64,000 nt of DNA. Source: Myxococcus qinghaiensis (GTDB taxonomy: Bacteria; Myxococcota; Myxococcia; Myxococcales; Myxococcaceae). Shown in pieces: positions 36,501 to 45,500 of this stretch. The stretch lies in assembly GCF_024198215.1 (NCBI RefSeq), contig NZ_JAKCFA010000004.1, forward strand, positions 248,001 to 312,000, given 5' to 3'. A model generated the notes under the pieces. It was not told the origin of the DNA. It worked only from the letters and a program-made list of their open reading frames with translations, and searched no databases. Every line of letters begins with the position of its first letter. Position 1 is the first letter of the stretch. Position numbers and translations under genes: made by a program.

Positions 36501-39500
36501 GGTGAATCGCCGCGCGCTGCCAGAGGTGGACTCGCGACGAGCGGAGGAAGGAGCCCGCTACGAGGCGCCGCGTGACGTGCTGGAGCGGACGCTGGCGGAG
36601 GTCTGGCAGGAAGTGCTGGGTGTCTCGCTCGTGGGCGTGAGGGATGACTTCTTCGCGCTCGGTGGGCACTCGCTGCTGGCGACGCGCGTGGTGTCGCGAC
36701 TGAGGGATGCCCTGGGCCACGACGTGCCCGTGCGACTGTTGTTCGAGTCGCCCACGGTGGAGGCGCTGGCCGAGCGACTGGGCACACTGGGAGGGCACGC
36801 ACGGTTGCCGGTACTGACGCGAGCTGAGCGGCTCGTGGACCCGCCCCTGTCGTTCGCACAGCGGCGCCTGTGGTTCCTCGCGCAGCTCGACGCGGGAGGA
36901 CATTCGTACAACCTGCCCTTCGTCGTCCGACTCCACGGTGCCTTGAAGGTGGAGGCCCTGGAGCGAGCACTCGCGGAGGTGGTCCGCCGACACGAGGCGC
37001 TGCGCACGAGCTTCGTCGAAGTGGAAGGTGAGCCCGTTCAACGCGTCGCCGCTGATGCCGTTGTACCTCTGACGGTGGAGTCGGTGGAGGGCGCCGACGA
37101 CGTGGAAGAGGCCGTGCGAAGCCGCGTGGTGCGGGAGGTCCAGGCGCCGTTCGACGTGGCGCGGGCGCCCCTGCTGCGCGCGACGCTGCTGCGAACGCGC
37201 GGTGACGAACAGGTGCTCGTGGTGGTGTTGCACCACCTGGTCGCGGATGGCTGGTCGCTCGGCGTGCTCACTCGCGAGTTGGAGTCGCTGTATGGCGCGG
37301 CTGTGAAGGGCGAGACCGCGTCGCTGCCCGAGCTTCCGGTGCAGTACGCGGACTATTCGGTGTGGCAGCACGGCTGGCTGACGGGAGACGTGGAGGCGTC
37401 GCAGCTCTCCTGGTGGAAGGAGGCGCTGAAGGGCGCGCCGCCAGTGCTGGAGCTGCCCACGGACCGGCCGAGGCCCGCGGTGCAGGGGTACCGAGGGGCG
37501 AGCGTACCGGTGCGGTTGTCCTCGGAGCTGAGCGAGGCGCTGCGGCGGCTGAGTCGTCGCGAGGGCGCCACGCTGTACATGACGCTGCTGGCGGGCTTCC
37601 AGGTGTTGCTGGCGCGCTATAGCGGACAGTGGGACGTGGTGGTGGGCTCACCCGTGTCGGGGCGGACGGCGAGGGAGACGGAGGGGCTGATGGGCTTCTT
37701 CGTGAACACGCTGGCCCTGCGAGCACAGCCGGATTCAGCGTCCTCGTTCCAGGCGTTCCTGCGTCAGACGAAGGAGACCGTGCTGGGAGCGCTCGCGCAC
37801 CAGGACGTGCCCTTCGAGCGACTGGTGGAGCACCTCCGCCCGGAGAGAGACCTGAGTCGCTCGCCGTTGTTCCAGGTGCTCTTCACGTTGCAGGAGGCCG
37901 CGCCGCTGCTCACGCTGCCGGGTGTCCCCGCGAGCCCCTGGGACTTCGCGAGCACCATCGCCAAGTTCGACCTGGAGCTGTTGCTGGTCGACGCACCTGG
38001 AGCAGGAGTCGAAGGGCAGCTCATCTACAACGCGGACCTCTTCGAGCCCTCCACCGTCCAGCGCATCTCGGAGTGCTTCCTGGAGCTGTTGCGCAACCTC
38101 TCCAGCCGACCGGAGGCGCGACTGTCGGCGCTTCCGCTCCTGCCGCCGGACGAGCGCCAACGCGTGTTGGAGGCATGGAACCAGACGGCGGTGGAGTTCC
38201 CGCGCGAGGGCTGCGTCCATCACCTCTTCGAGGAGCAGGTGGCGCTGCGGCCGGACGCGGTGGCGCTGGAGTTCGGGGAGCAGCGGCTGAGCTATCGGGA
38301 GCTGGAGGCTCGGGCCAATCAACTGGCGTGGGCGCTGAAGGCGCGTGGCGTGGGCGTGGATGTGCTGGTGGCGGTGTGCCTGGAGCGCTCGGTGGAGCTC
38401 ATCGTGTCGCTGCTGGCCATCCTCAAGGCTGGTGGTGCGTATGTGCCCCTGGACTCCAGCTATCCGGCGCGGCGGCTGGAGCAGATGTTGGAGGACACGA
38501 CGCCTCGGTTGCTCATCACCACGCGCGCCTTGCTGGAGCAGTTGCCCCAGGAGGGGCGTCCCGAGTTGATGCTGCTGGAGGAGGAGCGACTGGCGGGCCT
38601 GCCGACGACGGCGCCGCGCATGCCGGTCTCGGGGCGCAATCTGGCGTACGTGGACTTCACGTCGGGAAGCACGGGGCGGCCCAAGGGCGTGGCTGTCGAG
38701 CATCGGGGCGTGCTGCGGTTGCTGTACGGAGCCCCCTACGCGCGACTGGGGCCGGAGGAGACGTTCCTGCTCATCGCGCCCATCTCCTTCGATGCGTCGA
38801 CGTTGGAGGTGTGGGGACCGCTGTGCCTGGGTGGAAGGCTGGTGGTCTTCCCGCCGCGTTCGCCCAGTGAGCTGGACCTGCTGACGGACGTGCTCCATCG
38901 GCACTCCGTCACGTTGTTGCACCTGACGGCGGGTCTGTTCAGCCAGATGGTGGAGCTGGGGATGGACGGGCTGAAGGGCGTGCGCCAGCTCCTGACGGGT
39001 GGAGACGTGGTGTCCGCGCCGCACGTGAAGCGGGTGCTGGAGGAGCTGAAGATTCCGGTGACGGCCTGCTACGGGCCGACGGAGAGCACGCTCTTCACGT
39101 CGGTCCATCGGATGACGCGAGTGGAGGACGTGGGCGCGTCGGTGCCCATCGGTCGCCCCATCGGCAACACGCAGGTCTATGTGCTGGATGCGGGGATGGA
39201 GCCCGTTCCGGTGGGCGTGGCGGGCGAGCTGTACATCGGAGGTGATGGCCTCGCGCGAGGGTATCTGCGCCAGCCGGATGTGACGGCGGACCGCTTCATT
39301 CCGAATCCGTTCAGCGCGGTGCCGGGCGAGCGGCTCTATCGCACGGGAGACCTGGCGCGCTTCCGTCCGGATGGAGTGCTGGAGTTCCTGGGCCGGCGAG
39401 ACAGCCAGGTGAAGGTGCGGGGCTACCGCATCGAGCTGGCCGAAGTGGAGGCAGCGCTCCTCGGGCATCCGGCGGTGAAGGATGGGTTGGTGGTGGTGCG

Positions 39501-42500
39501 GGATGGCGCGGGAGGCAAGCGCCTGGTCGCGTACTACGTCGAGCACGCGCAGCCGCTCGAGGCACCTCGGGTGCGGGACTGGCTGAAGCAGAAGCTGCCC
39601 GAGTTCATGGTGCCCTCGGCCTTCGTGAAGCTGGCGGCGCTCCCGCTGACGGCGAACGGGAAGGTGGACCGAAAGGCCCTGCCATCGCCGGAGCAGGACG
39701 GGCCGAGCGCGGAGGCGGTGCAGGGGCCTCGGACGGTGATGGAGTCGTTGGTGGCGCGCATCTGGATTCCGCTGCTCGGCGTGGCGCGGGTGGGCGTGAA
39801 GGACGACTTTTTCGCGCTCGGTGGCCATTCGTTGTTGGCGACGCGCGTGGTGTCGCGGCTCCGAGCGGCGCTCGGTCGTGATGTGCCGGTGCGGTGGGTG
39901 TTCGAGGCGCCCACCGTGGAGGCCCTGGCCGAGCGACTGGAAGCCGTGAAGGCAAGTGCGCAGGGAGCGAGCACCCCTGTGCCGGTGCGAGTGTCGAGAC
40001 AGGCCGCGATGCCGCTGTCGTTCGCGCAGCAGCGCCTGTGGTTCCTCGGGAAGCTCGACGCGGGAGGGTATTCGTACAACCTGCCGTTCGTCGTCCGCCT
40101 GCGAGGCGCGTTGAACGTGAAGGCGCTGGAGCACTCGCTCTCGGCGATGGTGCGACGACACGAGGCGCTGCGCACGACGTTCGAGGAAGTGGAAGGCGAG
40201 CCGGTGCAGCGCATCGCCTCGGACGTGGCGGTCCCGCTGTCGGTGGTGGAGGCCTCGGAGGACGCCGTGCGCGGCCAGGTGGAGACGCTGGCGAGGCAGT
40301 CCTTCGACCTGGGCACAGGGCCGCTGCTGCGAGTGACGCTGCTGAAGCTGGACGAGCAGGAGCACGTGCTGGTGCTGGTGCTGCACCACATCGTCGCGGA
40401 CGGCTGGTCGATGGGAGTGCTCACGAAGGAGCTGGAGGCGCTCTACACCCGCGGGGATGCGGCGTTGCCAGAGCTGCCGGTGCAGTACGCGGACTACGCG
40501 GTGTGGCAGCGGGAGTGGCTGAAGGGGGAGGTGCTGGAGGAGCAGTTGTCGTGGTGGAGGGCGAGGCTGGCGGGAGCGCCCGAGGTGCTGGAGGTGCCGA
40601 CGGACCGACCGAGGCCGGCGGTGCAGGGGTACCGAGGCGCGAGCGTGGCAGTGAAGCTGTCCACGGAGCTGAGTGAGAAGCTGAAGCGGTTGAGCCGCGC
40701 GGAGGGCGTGACGCTGTACATGACGCTGCTGGCGGGCTTCCAGGTGCTGCTGGCGCGCTACAGCGGACAGTGGGACGTGGTGGTGGGCTCTCCGGTGTCG
40801 GGGCGGACGACGAAGGAAGTGGAAGGGCTGATTGGCTTCTTCGTGAACACGCTGGTGGTGAGGACGGAGGCGTCGGCCGAGCTGACGTTCCGCGAGATGT
40901 TGGAGCGTGTGAAGGAGTCGGTGCTGGGCGCCTTCGGGCACCAGGAAGTCCCGTTCGAGAAGCTGGTGGAGGCGTTGCAGTCGAGCCGCGACTTGAGTCG
41001 CGCGCCCCTGGTCCAGATTGCCTTTGGTTTGAACGGGCCCGCGCAGTTGCCGGCGCTGCCGGGGCTGTCCTCGTCGGAGGTGATTTACGAGCCAGGCATG
41101 GCGAAGTTCGACCTCGCGCTGTCGGTGCGTGAGGACGCGGAGGACCTGACGGGCTTCTGGGAACTCAACACGGACCTGTTCGACGCGGAGACCGTGGAGC
41201 GCCTGGCGACGCACTACCAGCAACTGCTGGAGGCGGCGGTGGAGAATCCGGAGGCGAAGCTGAGCGCGCTTCCGCTGTCGGGGCATCACGAAGTGCCGGT
41301 GAAGGTGCCGGTGGCTCGCCTCCAGGCTCGGCGGTTGGACCTGCTCGCTCCAGAATCCGTGCCGGAGGGGTTCATCGCGCCGAGGACGGCCATCGAGGAG
41401 CTGGTGGCGGGAGTCTGGGCTCCACTGCTGGGCGTGAAGCACGTGGGAGTCGATGACAACTTCTTCGAGCGGGGAGGGCACTCGCTGCTGGTGATGCAGG
41501 TGGCCTCGCGGCTGCGTGAGGTGTTGGGGCGCGAGGTGTCGGTGCGGATGCTCTTCGAGGCGCCCACCGTCGCCACGCTGGCCAGGAGCCTGGAGACCCT
41601 CGTGGGCGGTGGTGCCGGACGAGGCCGTCCGGAGCTGGTGCCCACGACTCGCACGGAAGCTCCGCCCCAGTCGTTCGCGCAGCAGCGCTTGTGGTTCCTC
41701 GACCGGCTGGAGCCGAACAGCCCGCTCTACAACATCCCCCTCGCGATGCGACTGACAGGGGCGCTGGACGTCGCGGCCCTGGAGCGCTCCTTCCACACGT
41801 TGGTCCGTCGCCACGAATCCCTGCGGACGACCTTCGAGCAGGGAGACCAGGGAGCCGTGCAGCACATCCGTCCCTTCGAGCCAGCGCCCCTGCCCGTGGT
41901 GGACCTGAGCGGTCTGCCCGTCATGGCGCGAGAGCGGGAAGCGCTTCGACTCGGCGCCGAGGAAGGCCAACGCCCGTTCGACCTGGGCACAGGGCCTCTG
42001 CTGCGAGTGACGCTGCTGAAGCTGGACGAGCAGGAGCACGTGCTGGTGCTGGTGCTGCACCACATCGTCGCGGACGGCTGGTCGATGGGAGTGCTCACGA
42101 AGGAGCTGGAGGCGCTCTACACCCGCGGGGACGTGGCGTTGCCGGAGCTGCCGGTGCAGTACGCGGACTACGCGGTGTGGCAGCGGGAGTGGCTGAAGGG
42201 TGAGGTGTTGGAGGAGCAGTTGTCGTGGTGGAGGGCGAGGCTGGCGGGAGCGCCCGAGGTGCTGGAGGTGCCGACGGACCGACCGAGGCCGGCGGTGCAG
42301 GGGTATCGAGGCGCGAGCGTGGCGGTGAAGCTGTCCGCGGAGCTGAGCGAGAAGCTGAAGCGGTTGAGCCGCGCGGAGGGCGTGACGCTGTACATGACGC
42401 TGCTGGCGGGCTTCCAGGTGCTGCTGGCGCGCTACAGCGGACAGTGGGACGTGGTGGTGGGCTCGCCGGTGTCGGGGCGTACGACGAAGGAAGTGGAAGG

Positions 42501-45500
42501 GCTGATTGGCTTCTTCGTGAACACGTTGGTGGTGAGGACGGAGGCGTCGGCCGAGCTGACGTTCCGGGAGATGTTGAGGCGTGTCCGGGACGCGGTCCTG
42601 GGGGCGCTCACGCACCAGGAAGTACCGTTCGAGAAGTTGGTGGATGCGTTGCAGCTGTCTCGCGACTTGAGCCGCTCGCCGTTGGTGCAGGTGTCCTTCG
42701 CGCTCCAGAGCGCGCCGTCGGGAGACCTGTCGTTGCCGGGGCTCACGCAGCGACCGCTGGACCTGGGGACGAGGACCGCCAAGTTCGACCTCGCGTTGTC
42801 CGTGCGGGAGGACGCGGAGGGACTGTCGGGCTACTGGGAGCTGAACTCGGACCTGTTCGACACGGCGACCGTGGAGCGGATGGCGACGCACTACCAGCGC
42901 TTGCTGGAGGCGGTCGTGGAAGTGCCGGAGGCGAAGCTGCGAGCGCTTCCGATGCCTGGGCACCGCGAGGTCCCGGTGAAGGTCGCGGGTCCCCGCATCC
43001 AGTCACGCAGCGGTGAGCGCGTGATTTCAGAGGAGGGGTTGGAGGGCTTCATCGCCCCCAGGACCGCGATGGAAGAGCTGGTGGCGGAGACGTGGGCTCC
43101 GCTGCTGGGTGTGAAGCGCCTGGGCGCGGAGGACAACTTCTTCGAGCGGGGTGGGCACTCGCTGCTGGTGATGCAGGCCGCGTCCCGGCTGAGAGCCGCC
43201 TTGGGACACGAAGTACCTGTGCGCATGCTCTTCGAGGCACCAACCGTGTCCTCGTTGGCCACGAGGCTGTCCACGTTGGTGCGGGGTGGTCTCGGGGCTC
43301 GGAGTCCGGAGCTGCTCCCTGCATCGCGGGCGGATGCACCGCCTCTCTCCTTCGCGCAGCAGCGCTTGTGGTTCCTCGACCGGCTGGAGCCGAACAGCCC
43401 GCTCTACAACATCGCCCTGGCGATGACGTTGGAGGGCGCGCTCGACGTTGGCTCGCTGGAGAAGGCGTTCCATGAGTTGGTTCGCCGCCACGAGTCCCTG
43501 AGGACGACGGTTCGCCAAGGCGCGCAGGGCGCGGTTCAGCACATCAGTCCTTCTGTGTCCGTGCCGCTGTCCGTGGTGGACCTGCGCGGGCTGCCCGTGG
43601 AGGCGCGAGCGCCAGAGGCCTTGCGACTCGGGATGCAGGAGGAGCAGCGCCCGTTTGACTTGGGCGTGGGCCCGTTGCTGCGAGTGACGCTGCTGAAGCT
43701 GGGCGAGCAGGAGCACGTGCTGGTGCTGGTGCTGCACCACATCGTGTCCGACGGCTGGTCGATGGGCGTGCTCACGAAGGAGCTGGAGGCGCTCTACACC
43801 GCCCAGGTGAAGGGCGGAGACGCGGCGTTGCCAGAGCTGCCGGTGCAGTACGCGGACTACGCGGTGTGGCAGCGGGAGTGGTTGAAGGGGGAGGTGCTGG
43901 AAGAACAGTTGTCGTGGTGGAGGGCGAAGCTGGAGGGCACCCCCGAAGCGCTGGAGCTGCCGACCGACCGCCCGAGACCCGCGGTGCAAGGTCATCGCGG
44001 CGCGAGCCTGGCGGTGCGGCTGTCCTTCGAGCTGAGCGAGAAGCTGAAGCGGTTGAGCCGCGCGGAGGACGTGACGCTGTACATGACGCTGCTGGCGGCG
44101 TTCCAGGTGTTGCTGGCTCGCTACAGCGGGCAGTGGGACGTGGTGGTGGGCTCACCCGTGTCGGGGCGGACGAGGAAGGAAGTGGAAGGCCTGATTGGCT
44201 TCTTCGTGAACACGCTGGTGGTGAGGACGGAGGCGTCGAGGGCGCTGACGTTCCGGGAGCTGCTGGCGCAGGTCCGGGAGTCCGTGCTGGGCGCCTTCGC
44301 GCATCAGGAAGTGCCGTTCGAGAAGCTGGTGGACGCGTTGCAGCTGTCTCGCGACCTGAGCCGCTCGCCATTGGTGCAGGTGTCCTTCGCGCTCCAGAGC
44401 GCACCTTCTGGAGACCTGTCGCTGCCAGGGCTCGCGCTGCGTCCGCTGGACCTGGGGACGCAGGTGGCGAAGTTCGACCTCGCGTTGTCCGTGCGGGAGG
44501 ACTCGGAGGGCATGGCGGGGTACTGGGTGTTCAACACGGACCTGTTCGACCCGGAGACCGTGGAGCGCCTGGCCATCCACTACGAGTCGTTGCTGAAGTT
44601 CGCGGTGGCGATGCCCGACGCGCGGCTGGATGCGCTCGGGATGCCTGGGCACACTGAAGTGCCGGAGAGGGCTCCGTCAGCTCGCATCCGCGCCCAGCGC
44701 ACGGAGCGGCGGGATTCCGAGCCGACCTTGGAGTCCTTCATCGCGCCCAGGACGGCGATGGAGGAGCGGGTGGCGGAGCTCTGGGCTCCGCTGCTGGGCG
44801 TGAAGCGCGTTGGCGCGGAGGACCACTTCTTTGAGCGGGGAGGACACTCGCTGCTGGTGATGCAGGTGGCCTCGCGCCTGCGAGAGACGCTGGGTCGCGA
44901 CGTGCCGGTGCGGATGCTCTTCGAGGCACCGACGGTGTCCGCGCTGGCCTCGCGATTGGATGAGCTCGTGAAGGACGGGCTCAGGACAGGTCGTCCAGAG
45001 CTGGTCCCTACTGCACGGACGGAGGCACTGCCCCAGTCGTTCGCGCAGCAGCGCTTGTGGTTCCTCGACCGGTTGGAGCCGGGTGGCTCGCTCTACAACA
45101 TCGCGCTCGCGATGAAGCTGGAGGGCGTGCTCCAAGTGAAGGCCCTGGAGCGCGCCTTCAATGACCTGGTTCGTCGCCACGAGTCCCTGAGGACGACCTT
45201 CCATCAGCATGAGCAGGGGGCCGTGCAGCGCATCCACGCCGCCGCCTCCCTGCCGTTGTCCGTGGTGGACCTGAGTGGCCTCCCCGTCGAAACCCGAGAG
45301 CAAGAGGCGCTCCGGCTGGGGGCCGAAGAAGGACGGCGTCCGTTCGACTTGAGCGCGGGCCCGCTGCTGCGAGTGACGCTGCTGAAGCTGGGCGAGCAGG
45401 AGCACGTGTTGGTGCTGGTGCTGCACCACATCGTGGCGGACGGCTGGTCGACGTGGGTGCTCACGAAGGAGCTGGAGACGCTCTATGGCGCCCATGTGAA

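Noticed and set aside
37735-42963. Minus-strand open frame of about 1742 codons opposite the NRPS gene
   Set aside because: His/Arg/Gln-rich low-complexity translation with no domain. It is the antisense shadow of high-GC codon bias; the plus strand has perfect NRPS domains.
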